DNA from: an uncultured Clostridia bacterium
GTDB taxonomy: Bacteria > Bacillota > Clostridia > Oscillospirales > Acutalibacteraceae
Direction of reading: 5' to 3'
DNA: 55,029 nt
Assembly: GCA_946406145.1 (NCBI GenBank)
Contig: CAMJJL010000007.1
Location: forward strand, 1 to 55,029
The notes under the pieces were generated by a model. That model saw only the letters and a list, made by a program, of their open reading frames with translations. It was not told where the DNA came from and searched no databases. Positions 8,614 to 17,013 of this stretch are shown here, piece after piece (within the stretch, counting starts at the first letter, position 1; every line of letters starts with the position of its first letter). A program made the translations under genes and the position numbers.

Positions 8614-8907
8614 ATGAATTTAAACACGACTTTTGAAGACAAGAAATGTACGATCACGATCGAGGGCAGCATCGACACCCTGACGGCACGCGATCTGGAG
8701 CAGGCGGTCAACGAAGCCGCTCCCAACTGCGAGACCATGGTGCTCGATATGGAGAAGGTGGATTACATCTCCTCGGGCGGCTTGAGAGTGGTCGTCGGCG
8801 CGAACCGTACTGTCGGCAAGGGCAATCTGACCCTCAGGAACGTCGCTCCCAACGTACTGGAGATATTCCGCCTGACCGGCTTTACCAAGGTTCTCAACAT
8901 TGAATAA
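8614..8907 (+). CDS. STAS-domain anti-sigma factor antagonist (SpoIIAA/RsbV-like)
   Basis: A 97-residue single STAS domain. In partner switching such proteins bind and sequester an RsbW/SpoIIAB-type kinase when unphosphorylated; the kinase inactivates them by phosphorylating a conserved serine, and PP2C phosphatases restore them. The phosphorylation region is present (VDYISSGGLRVV, about residues 51-62). The ATG at 8614 follows TGGAGG. It is the first gene of the operon leading into the peptide synthetase 67 bases downstream, so the synthetase and an antagonist are co-transcribed. Its partner could be any of the three RsbW-like domains encoded downstream. Confidence 0.9.
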   Translation: MNLNTTFEDKKCTITIEGSIDTLTARDLEQAVNEAAPNCETMVLDMEKVDYISSGGLRVVVGANRTVGKGNLTLRNVAPNVLEIFRLTGFTKVLNIE

Positions 8908-8974
8908 GATTCTGTTCTGCCGCTTGTGAGCCCTCCGGTTTATTGCGGCTGATTGTGTTCCGAGGAGGTAATTT

Positions 8975-11900
8975 ATGAGTGAATTGATTCGTCGAATCCG
9001 TCAAAATATCCAGCATAATCCTGATTTTACCGTTATCGTGGATCAGGGGGATAATAACAGCTTTACATATGCGCAGCTCGACGATTACGCGCGCAGGATC
9101 GCCGGTAAGCTGAGCGAGATGGGCGTCAGTCCGCGTGACTTCGTCACCATCGAGCTGCCCCGCAACAAAGAATATCTCGCCGCGATGTACGCGACATGGC
9201 TGGTGGGCGCGGCATTCGCGCCGCTGTCGCCGACTTATCCGGCGGAGCGACTGGAATATATTCGTTCCGACTGTCACGCGAAGGCGGTCATCAATGAGAA
9301 GTTTTTGAAGCGCTTGGGCGATATCGCACCCTTTGAGGACATTGTCGAGACGCAGGACGATGATCCGTCCCTGCTGATCTACACCTCGGGTTCTACCGGA
9401 AAGCCCAAGGGTGTGCTGCACTCTCACCGGAGCATCAGCGATTCCGTGATCCGCTATATCGAATACGCCAACGCGCCGAAGGGCTATCGAGCCGCTTTGG
9501 GCGCGCCGTTTACCTTTGTCGCGTCGGTGCAGGGCGTATTTGCGCCGCTGTGCGGTGTGATGACAGCGTATCTGATGCCGTATGAGGCGATGCGCGATCC
9601 GGTGCTCCTCGCCGATTATATCGAAGAGAATCAGATCAACCGCACCTTTATCAGCCCGAAGATGCTCAAGGTGTTCAAGCCCAAGGGCGATTCGCTGAAA
9701 ACGGTCTACACGGGCAGTGAGCGCGTGTCGGGTACCTACAGCAAGGATTTCGATATCTTTGTTATGTACGGACAGACGGAGTCTGCCTCCGCCGTGTTCG
9801 GCTTCAAAATAGACAAGCCCTATGACAATACGCCCATCGGTCAGCCGATCGGTGACGAAAAGGCGTATATCTTTGATGATGACGGCAACCTCGCGGACGA
9901 GGGTGAGCTCTGCCTTTCCGGTCACTTCGCGACAGGCTATCTCAACCTGCCCGAGCTGACCGCCAAGACCTTTGTCGATAATCCCTTTGCCGCTGAGGAC
10001 GGTTATCCCAAGATGCTCAAAACCGGCGATATCGTGCGCCGATCTGAGGACGGCAACATCATCTTCCTCAACCGCAAGGACTGGATGGTCAAGATCAACG
10101 GTCAGCGCGTCGAGCCGGGCGAGATCGAGAACGTCATCAAGAATACCGAGGGCGTGCACGACGCCGCGATCAAGGACTTCAAGAATCAGTACGGACAGGT
10201 CTATCTGGTCGCGTACTATGTCGAGAACGAGCCTGTCGACGCGGACGATCTCAAAGAGGCGATCGCCGATACGCTGCTCTCGTATATGATCCCGGCGTTC
10301 TTTGTCAAGCTCGATAAGCTGCCTGTCAACGCCAACGGTAAGCTCGACAGGAGCGCGCTGGAGGCTCCCGAAGCCGGCGCGTTCAAGAGCGATTACACCG
10401 CGCCCGAGACCGATATGCAAAAGGCGCTGTGCGACGCGTTTGAGAAGATCCTCTCCATCGAGAACGTCGGTATCGACGACGATTTCTTCGCTTTGGGCGG
10501 CGACTCCATCAAGTGCGCCATGATCGCCGAGGAATGCAAGGTCTATCATATTGCGACGGTGGATATCTTTGCCGGTAAGACGCCGCGCATGATCGAGCGT
10601 CAGATGATCGAGAAGGCGACCGCGAAGAAGGTCGGCAAGAAGCAAAAGAAGGTCAAGGTCTATCCGCTGACGCCGAGTGAGCGCGGCATGTACCTGGAGC
10701 AGAAGATGGATCCCGATTCATCGGTATATAATCTGAATATCGCCGCGATCATCAAGGGGGCGACCCTCGATGATATCAAGCAATCGCTCAATCGTATCTT
10801 CGCGGCGCACGAAGCGTTCCATTCCTTCTACGCGGAGGAAAGCGGTCTGCCCGTGCGCGTGCTGACCGAAAAGCTGCCGACCATCATCGAGAAAACGGCG
10901 GCTAACCGTGAAGAGGTCATCGAGCAGGTCGACAGCTACCTGACTCCCTTCGATCTCAACGCCGATATCCCCGTGATCCCGACCCTGTACACGGTCGCCG
11001 ACGGTAGTATCATCCTGCATATGGCGATCCATCATATCGCGTTCGACGGCGGCTCCGCAGGCACCTTTGTCAAGGAGCTGATCGCGGGCTTGAACGGCAA
11101 GGAGATCGAAGCCGACGCCATCGATCTGAGTGATCTGTACGACGACAGTTTGAACGAAAAATACGAGAGCGGCATGCAGTTCTATCACAAGCTGTTTGAG
11201 GACGGCGTACCCGTCAGCGAAATGCCGCTCAAGGGTAAGCGCCCCAAGGTGCACCCGCTGTCCGATCGGGAGATCGTCTTTGACTATGACAACGAGGCGC
11301 TCAAAGCCATCGACAATACCGCGCGCCGCTATACGGTCACCGAGTTTGAGTTGATCTTCTCGGCAATCTCCATGGCGTTGGGCAAATATACCGCGTCTGA
11401 GGATCTTGTCCTCGGTATCCCCACCAACACCCGTCCCAACGGCGCCGACAACGTGATCGGTATGTTCGTCAATACCGCTCCTGTCCGCGTCAAGCCGCAG
11501 AGAGCCGCCGCGCTGACCGACTATCTCGGCTCCGTCAGTGAAGCGGTACGCAACGCCACCTACGGCGCGTTCCTGCCGTTCGAGGACGTCGTGCGCGAGT
11601 TCGTCAAACAGCGTGACGAAAGCCGCAACCCGATGTTCGACGTGAGCGTCAACTACATGTGGAATCCGCCGGCGTATGACAAGGACGGCCTGAGTGTGGA
11701 GATGTACGCGCCGCTGCAGAAGATGAGCCGCGATATCGGTATCGTCATCCGCAAGGGCATGAAGGGCCTGCACTTCATGGTGCAGTATTCCTCCGAGCTG
11801 TTCGAGGATCAGGTCGTAGAGGGCTTTATCGAGCAGATCAGACATACCCTCGACCTGCTCTCCGACGCCGCGGTCACCACCGTGCGTGAAGCCTCCGCAC

Positions 11901-14900
11901 TGCCCAAGGATCAGGCGGCTGTGATGGAGGAAAAGAGCGTGGTCGAGACTGCCGACACTCCCGTTGTCCTCTTACATCAACTCTTTGAGAAGAGCGCCGC
12001 CGAGAACAGCGACAAGATCGCTGTGATCGCGCAGGACGCGACGCTGACATATAAGGAACTGAATGAAAAAGCCAATACCGTTGCCGCGAATCTGATCCGC
12101 CGCGGCGTCAAGGTCGGCGACAGCGTCGCCCTGCTCCTGCCCCGACAGAGCAGTTATTTCAGCTGTCTTTTCGGCGTGAACAAAGCAGGCGCGGCGTTCA
12201 TCCCCTGTGATCCGCAGTATCCTGCCGACCGTATCAATCATATCATCACCGACTCCGAGGCGAGCTATATCATCACCACCGCCGACAAGCTCGCGGATTA
12301 TCCTGCCGAGAAGGCGATTGACGCAGCGGATATCACAGCAGGTGATCCTGCCGATAATCCCGATCTGCCGATGACCGGCGATGAGCTGAGCTACATGATC
12401 TATACCTCCGGCTCGACCGGCAAACCCAAGGGCGTTATGCTCCGCCACAAGGGTATCTGTAACTACCTCACCCCGAACAAGGGCAACACCATCATGTACA
12501 ACGTCAAAGAGCGTGTGTCCAACTACCTCTCCGTGACGACCGTCTCCTTCGATATGTCCTTTAAGGAGCATACCGCCGCGCTGTGCAACGGCAAGACTCT
12601 GATCTTTGCCGCGGAGGATGAGATGAACGATCCGCGCGCGCTTGCCGATTTGATGGCGAAGCACCATGTCGATTGTATCAACGCCACTCCCTCCAGATTA
12701 CAGCAGTATATGGAGTACGCGCCGTTCAAGGAGCGCCTTGCCGACTGTAAGATCATCATGTCGGGCGGTGAAGCCTATCCGATGTCCCTGCGTGACAGCC
12801 TGAAAGCCGCCGCTCCCGACGCGCTGATCGTCAACACCTACGGTCCCACCGAGATCACCGTCTCCTCCAACGCCGCGGTGCTCAATGACGCCAAGGCGAT
12901 CAACATCGGCAGACCGCTGACCAACTACACCGAGTACATCGTGGACAAGTTCGGCGATATGGCGCCCTACGGCGTGATCGGCGAGCTGTATATCGGCGGC
13001 GTGGGCGTTGCCGAGGGCTACCGCAACCTGCCCGAGAAAACCGCTCAGGCGTTTGTCGAATATCACGGACAGCGCATGTACCGTTCGGGCGACTACGCCA
13101 AGTACGACGAGGATTTCAATGTGATCATCCTCGGCAGACTGGATAACCAGGTCAAGCTGCGCGGACTGCGCATCGAGCTGGGCGAGATCGAGGGTCTGAT
13201 CGCGGTACAGCCGCACATTAAGAAGGTCGCCGTCGTCATCCGCAAGCTCAACGGTCAGGATAACCTGTGCGCTTACTTCACCGCGGACGAGCCAATCGAC
13301 ATCGACGCGCTGCGCGATGAGCTGAAAAAGCATCTGACCCATTACATGGTGCCGACCGCCTATTTGCAGATGGTTGAGATGCCGATGACCGCCAACGGCA
13401 AGACGGATATCCGCCGCCTGCCCGAGCCGGTACCCGTATCGATGGGCGAATATGTGGCGCCTGCCAACAAGACCGAGGAATTCTTCTGCGAATCCTTTAA
13501 GAAGGCGCTCAACCTTGATAAGGTCGGCGCGACAGACGACTTCTTTGAGATCGGCGGCACCTCGCTGGTGGTCACCGCGGTCGTGCTGGACGCGTCCGAA
13601 AACGGCTTCCCGATCACCTACGGCGACGTGTTCAAGTATACCACCCCCAGAGCGCTTGCCGAGCTGTTCAAGGACGGCGACGTCGCGACGGATAACGGTA
13701 CCTTCGACTTTGACGATTATGATTACACCAAGATCGATAATCTTCTTTTAAAGAATAATATAGACTCCTTCCGCGATGGTGAGCAGTATAAGCTCGGCAA
13801 TGTCCTGATCACGGGTGCGACGGGCTTTATGGGTGCGCATCTGGTCGCGGAATACCTCGACACCGAGGACGGTTATGTCTACTGCATGCTGCGTAAGGGC
13901 AAGTTCCACTCCGCCGCTGAGCGTATGCACAATATGCTGTTCTACTACTTCGGCACGCGTTTTGAGGACGTTTTTGCGTCGCGTGTTCGCGTGGTCGAGG
14001 GTGATGTGACCGATTACAAGTATTTTGCGCCTCTCGAGGGCGAATCCATCCAAACCGTCTTTAACTGTGCCGCGAACGTCAAGCATTTCTCTAACGGCAC
14101 CGATATCGAGGATATCAACGTCGGCGGCGTCATCAACTGCATCAAGCTTTGTGAGAAGCTCGACGCGCGACTGGTTCATTTCTCCACCGTATCCGTTGCC
14201 GGTACCACCGAGGACGTCACCAAGCTGCGCCGCCGCTCGCTGGATGAACAGAGCTTCTACTACGGACAGACGCTCGACAATAAGTATACCTCCTCCAAGC
14301 TCATGGGTGAGAGGATGGTGCTCGAGGCAGTCGCCGAAAACAGACTCGACGGCAAGGTCATCCGCGTCGGTACGCTCGCGGCGCGTGAATCCGACGGCGA
14401 GTTCCAGATCAACTTCCTGACCAACAACTTTATGGGCAGACTGCGCTCCTATGAGCTGCTTGGCTGCTTCCCGTACCAGATGATCGAGAATCAGGTCTGC
14501 ATGGGACCGATCGACACCTCCTGCAACGCGTTCTTGAAGCTCGCCAAGACCCCGAGGGACTGCACCGTGTTCAACGCGGTCAACAACCATACCCTGCCCC
14601 TGGGCGATATCATCCGCAGGATGAATGACGCCGGCATCCCGATCCGCTTCGTCGAGTATGAGGAGTTTGCCGACGCGCTGAATGAGGCGCAGAAGGATCC
14701 CGACAAGGCGGCGATCCTGTCGAGTATGACCGCCTATATGAACACCGCTCACGGCAAGAAGGTCACGGCGCTGCCGTTTGAATCCCACTACACGACCCAG
14801 ATCCTGGCGCGTATGGGCTTCTTCTGGAACGCGAGCAACGAGCGCTATGTCAACGACTTTATCAATGTTCTGATGGGCTTCCGCTTCTTTGACAGCGATA

Positions 14901-14914
14901 ACCTGACAAGATAA
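8975..14914 (+). CDS. Dimodular NRPS ending in a reductase (A-T-C-A-T-R)
   Basis: A 1979-residue cytosolic peptide synthetase. Domains in order: A1 (about 10-480, YTSGSTGKPKGV near 135), T1 (phosphopantetheine Ser in LGGDSI, ~511), C (about 560-1000, HHIAFDG near 685), A2 (about 1010-1490, second YTSGSTGKPKGV near 1142), T2 (IGGTSL, ~1530) and a short-chain reductase (TGATGFMG ~1613; YTSSK catalytic pair ~1770). No starter C, epimerase or thioesterase is present. The reductase should release the product as an aldehyde or alcohol; reductase-ended two-module synthetases of gut clostridia are known to make peptide aldehydes that may cyclise to pyrazinones. A1 has FVASV where FDASV is usual, so its substrate may lack an alpha-amino group. 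Start: ATG after GAGGAGG. No phosphopantetheinyl transferase lies in the window. Confidence 0.95.
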   Translation: MSELIRRIRQNIQHNPDFTVIVDQGDNNSFTYAQLDDYARRIAGKLSEMGVSPRDFVTIELPRNKEYLAAMYATWLVGAAFAPLSPTYPAERLEYIRSDCHAKAVINEKFLKRLGDIAPFEDIVETQDDDPSLLIYTSGSTGKPKGVLHSHRSISDSVIRYIEYANAPKGYRAALGAPFTFVASVQGVFAPLCGVMTAYLMPYEAMRDPVLLADYIEENQINRTFISPKMLKVFKPKGDSLKTVYTGSERVSGTYSKDFDIFVMYGQTESASAVFGFKIDKPYDNTPIGQPIGDEKAYIFDDDGNLADEGELCLSGHFATGYLNLPELTAKTFVDNPFAAEDGYPKMLKTGDIVRRSEDGNIIFLNRKDWMVKINGQRVEPGEIENVIKNTEGVHDAAIKDFKNQYGQVYLVAYYVENEPVDADDLKEAIADTLLSYMIPAFFVKLDKLPVNANGKLDRSALEAPEAGAFKSDYTAPETDMQKALCDAFEKILSIENVGIDDDFFALGGDSIKCAMIAEECKVYHIATVDIFAGKTPRMIERQMIEKATAKKVGKKQKKVKVYPLTPSERGMYLEQKMDPDSSVYNLNIAAIIKGATLDDIKQSLNRIFAAHEAFHSFYAEESGLPVRVLTEKLPTIIEKTAANREEVIEQVDSYLTPFDLNADIPVIPTLYTVADGSIILHMAIHHIAFDGGSAGTFVKELIAGLNGKEIEADAIDLSDLYDDSLNEKYESGMQFYHKLFEDGVPVSEMPLKGKRPKVHPLSDREIVFDYDNEALKAIDNTARRYTVTEFELIFSAISMALGKYTASEDLVLGIPTNTRPNGADNVIGMFVNTAPVRVKPQRAAALTDYLGSVSEAVRNATYGAFLPFEDVVREFVKQRDESRNPMFDVSVNYMWNPPAYDKDGLSVEMYAPLQKMSRDIGIVIRKGMKGLHFMVQYSSELFEDQVVEGFIEQIRHTLDLLSDAAVTTVREASALPKDQAAVMEEKSVVETADTPVVLLHQLFEKSAAENSDKIAVIAQDATLTYKELNEKANTVAANLIRRGVKVGDSVALLLPRQSSYFSCLFGVNKAGAAFIPCDPQYPADRINHIITDSEASYIITTADKLADYPAEKAIDAADITAGDPADNPDLPMTGDELSYMIYTSGSTGKPKGVMLRHKGICNYLTPNKGNTIMYNVKERVSNYLSVTTVSFDMSFKEHTAALCNGKTLIFAAEDEMNDPRALADLMAKHHVDCINATPSRLQQYMEYAPFKERLADCKIIMSGGEAYPMSLRDSLKAAAPDALIVNTYGPTEITVSSNAAVLNDAKAINIGRPLTNYTEYIVDKFGDMAPYGVIGELYIGGVGVAEGYRNLPEKTAQAFVEYHGQRMYRSGDYAKYDEDFNVIILGRLDNQVKLRGLRIELGEIEGLIAVQPHIKKVAVVIRKLNGQDNLCAYFTADEPIDIDALRDELKKHLTHYMVPTAYLQMVEMPMTANGKTDIRRLPEPVPVSMGEYVAPANKTEEFFCESFKKALNLDKVGATDDFFEIGGTSLVVTAVVLDASENGFPITYGDVFKYTTPRALAELFKDGDVATDNGTFDFDDYDYTKIDNLLLKNNIDSFRDGEQYKLGNVLITGATGFMGAHLVAEYLDTEDGYVYCMLRKGKFHSAAERMHNMLFYYFGTRFEDVFASRVRVVEGDVTDYKYFAPLEGESIQTVFNCAANVKHFSNGTDIEDINVGGVINCIKLCEKLDARLVHFSTVSVAGTTEDVTKLRRRSLDEQSFYYGQTLDNKYTSSKLMGERMVLEAVAENRLDGKVIRVGTLAARESDGEFQINFLTNNFMGRLRSYELLGCFPYQMIENQVCMGPIDTSCNAFLKLAKTPRDCTVFNAVNNHTLPLGDIIRRMNDAGIPIRFVEYEEFADALNEAQKDPDKAAILSSMTAYMNTAHGKKVTALPFESHYTTQILARMGFFWNASNERYVNDFINVLMGFRFFDSDNLTR

Positions 14915-14950
14915 ATAAGGCTCCTTTCGGTGAAAATTCAAACTGAAACA

Positions 14951-15162
14951 GCCCCCTCTGACGAGGGGGCAGCCGATGGGAACGTTTGATGGGAAATGAT
15001 GTTGAATTCGGCAGGGGAGAGATAACGCAACGGGGCAGTGGAATAATAAGGATTGACTCAATACCGTGAAAAAAGATACATAAATGCGGTTTGAGTCAAA
15101 AGCATTAGATTCACTTTTGTGTATCGTTATCTCTCCCCCAACCCCCTCGTCAGAGGGGGCGG
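14951..15162. repeat. Nested inverted-repeat element between NRPS and MATE genes
   Basis: The 361-base gap holds an imperfect 210-base palindrome: outer arms are the hairpins CCCCCTC-TGAC-GAGGGGG and CCCCCTC-GTCA-GAGGGGG; inside are perfect arms GGGGAGAGATAACG (15014-15027) and CGTTATCTCTCCCC (15125-15138), then TTGACTCAA and TTGAGTCAA. Nested arms without a gene suggest a MITE- or REP-like non-autonomous element. It may attenuate transcription from the synthetase into the exporter. Confidence 0.65.
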
Positions 15163-15275
15163 TATCAATCGCTCTGCTTCCGCTTGATGTGCTTTTTCGA
15201 CAAGCTAAGGCACCCCCGAGGGGAAGTCAAATACTCATCTGTGTCGTATGACGCGGATGAAATATGGAGAAATCT

Positions 15276-17009
15276 ATGAAACGATCCGGTAAATTGATCA
15301 ATAAAACCTACCGCAATCTGTTGGTGTCCACGCTGGCGATGACGGCCTCGATGTACCTGTCGAGTATCGTTGACGGTATTCTGGTCGGTCAGATCCTCGG
15401 CACGCTCGAGCTGTCCGCCATCAACCTGACCTATTCGATCAGCTTCCTCAAAAACATCCCGATCGCGATGTTCACCTTCGGCGGCAACACGCTGGCGATC
15501 ATGTACAAGGGTAAGCGTGAGAATGAAAAAGCGGATATCGTGTTCACTCTCTCGTTTTGGGCAGGGATCCTGTCCGGTGCGGTGATCGCCGTGATCGGTC
15601 TCATGCTGATCACCCCGACCGCCGGACTGCTCGGACAGCATAAGCCCGAGCTCGAGGGTCTGATCGCCGCGTATCTGGTGCCCTTATGGGTACTCACACC
15701 GCTGACGGCGCTGAATAACCACACCGCCGCCTTTGCGCGTACCGACGGCATGAAGAAGCTGGCGACCGCCCTGCCGATTGTGTCCAACGTGATCAACCTC
15801 TTCTGCGACTGGCTGTTTATGGCGGTGTTCGGATGGGGGATCGCGGGCGCAGGCTGGGCGACCGTAACGGGCTATACCCTCGGCTCCGTTCTTGTGATCG
15901 GCTATTTCAAGAGCAAGGAGCGCACTGTGCGCTTTACGCGCAAGGCGATGGGTCATCTCAAGATGATGGGCAAGATTCTGAGCACAGGTATGCCGTCCGC
16001 CTTGATCTATGTGTGCAATTTCCTCAGATTGTTCTTCACCAACGCGATCATCCTCTCCGCGACCGGTACCGCCGGTACGCAGATCGCGTCTGTATCCTTC
16101 TCGCTGAACAGCCTGTGCTTTATCTTTGTCGAGGGTGCGACGATGACCATGCTCCCGATCCTCGGCGCGCTGTACGGCGAGCGTGACGTCAAGGGACAAA
16201 AGATCGCGCTGCGCTACGGAATGTGGATGACGCTGGGCATGTCGGTCGTGATCCTGATCATCTCCGAGCTGTTTCCGCTGCCGCTGGCTGCGCTGTACGG
16301 ACTGACCGATCCGGCGATGACCGAGGTGTTCGCGGTGACCTTCCGCATCATGTCCATCAATATCCCGATCCTCGCGGTGATCTACGTCATGCGCTCGTTC
16401 TATCAGGCGACCAAGCAGAAATGGCTGGCGAATATCCTCGTCGTGCTCGACGGCTTTGCCACCATCGTGCCGCTGATGTACATCTTCTCCAAGATCGACA
16501 TCTACTGGCTGTGGGCGTCGTTCCCGTTCTCTAAGCTGGCTACCGTTTTGATCACGGTGATCATCGTCGTGATCTATAAGAACGTCAAGCACAAGGATAA
16601 TTATCTCCTGATCGAAGGGGAAGAGGGCAATACGCTCGACTTCTCCATCCGCAATGATGTGGAAGAGGCCACCAACGCCGCGCATCAAGCGGTCTCCTTC
16701 TGTGAGGAAAACGGTGTGGAACAGAACCTCGCCCATAATATCGGCGTAGCGGTCGAGGAGCTGTGCGTCAACAGCGCGACCTATGCCGCCAAGGGACAGA
16801 CGGACAGCGTCGATATCTTTGTCAAGGTATCGGATCAGAACGTTGTATTCCGTCTCAGGGATAACGGCGCTATCTTTAATCCCACCGAATACGTGGATGA
16901 CAGCGGCAGAGAGGTGACCGGTCTCAAGCTGGTGCGTTCGCTGACGTCCTCCATCGAATATAACCGTGTGCTGGACTATAACGTTACGGTCGTTACCGTC
17001 AACAGGTGA
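15276..17009 (+). CDS. MATE-family exporter fused to an RsbW-like ATPase domain
   Basis: A 577-residue two-part protein. Residues 1 to about 440 form a twelve-helix MATE/polysaccharide-type exporter (start KRSGKLINKTYRNLLVSTL, typical DGILVGQILG segment). Residues from about 450 form a GHKL/HATPase domain of the RsbW/SpoIIAB kind: N box VAVEELCVNSATYA and G1 box LRDNGAIFNP. MATE proteins export small molecules using ion gradients; a fused anti-sigma-type kinase is unusual and suggests that STAS proteins control the exporter or that the exporter senses and signals. The ATG at 15276 is preferred (GGAG 7 bases before); an in-frame ATG at 15264 has no site. It is followed 4 bases later by the phosphatase gene. 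Confidence 0.9.
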   Translation: MKRSGKLINKTYRNLLVSTLAMTASMYLSSIVDGILVGQILGTLELSAINLTYSISFLKNIPIAMFTFGGNTLAIMYKGKRENEKADIVFTLSFWAGILSGAVIAVIGLMLITPTAGLLGQHKPELEGLIAAYLVPLWVLTPLTALNNHTAAFARTDGMKKLATALPIVSNVINLFCDWLFMAVFGWGIAGAGWATVTGYTLGSVLVIGYFKSKERTVRFTRKAMGHLKMMGKILSTGMPSALIYVCNFLRLFFTNAIILSATGTAGTQIASVSFSLNSLCFIFVEGATMTMLPILGALYGERDVKGQKIALRYGMWMTLGMSVVILIISELFPLPLAALYGLTDPAMTEVFAVTFRIMSINIPILAVIYVMRSFYQATKQKWLANILVVLDGFATIVPLMYIFSKIDIYWLWASFPFSKLATVLITVIIVVIYKNVKHKDNYLLIEGEEGNTLDFSIRNDVEEATNAAHQAVSFCEENGVEQNLAHNIGVAVEELCVNSATYAAKGQTDSVDIFVKVSDQNVVFRLRDNGAIFNPTEYVDDSGREVTGLKLVRSLTSSIEYNRVLDYNVTVVTVNR

Positions 17010-17013
17010 GCGT

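Noticed and set aside
13748..15061. Long open frame on the minus strand (437 codons) opposite the NRPS reductase domain
   Set aside because: It is a shadow of the GC-rich synthetase codons; it lacks a ribosome site and shows no known family. The same holds for the minus-strand frames at 8894-10645, 10718-11845, 12698-13342, 15684-16736 and 24010-25356.
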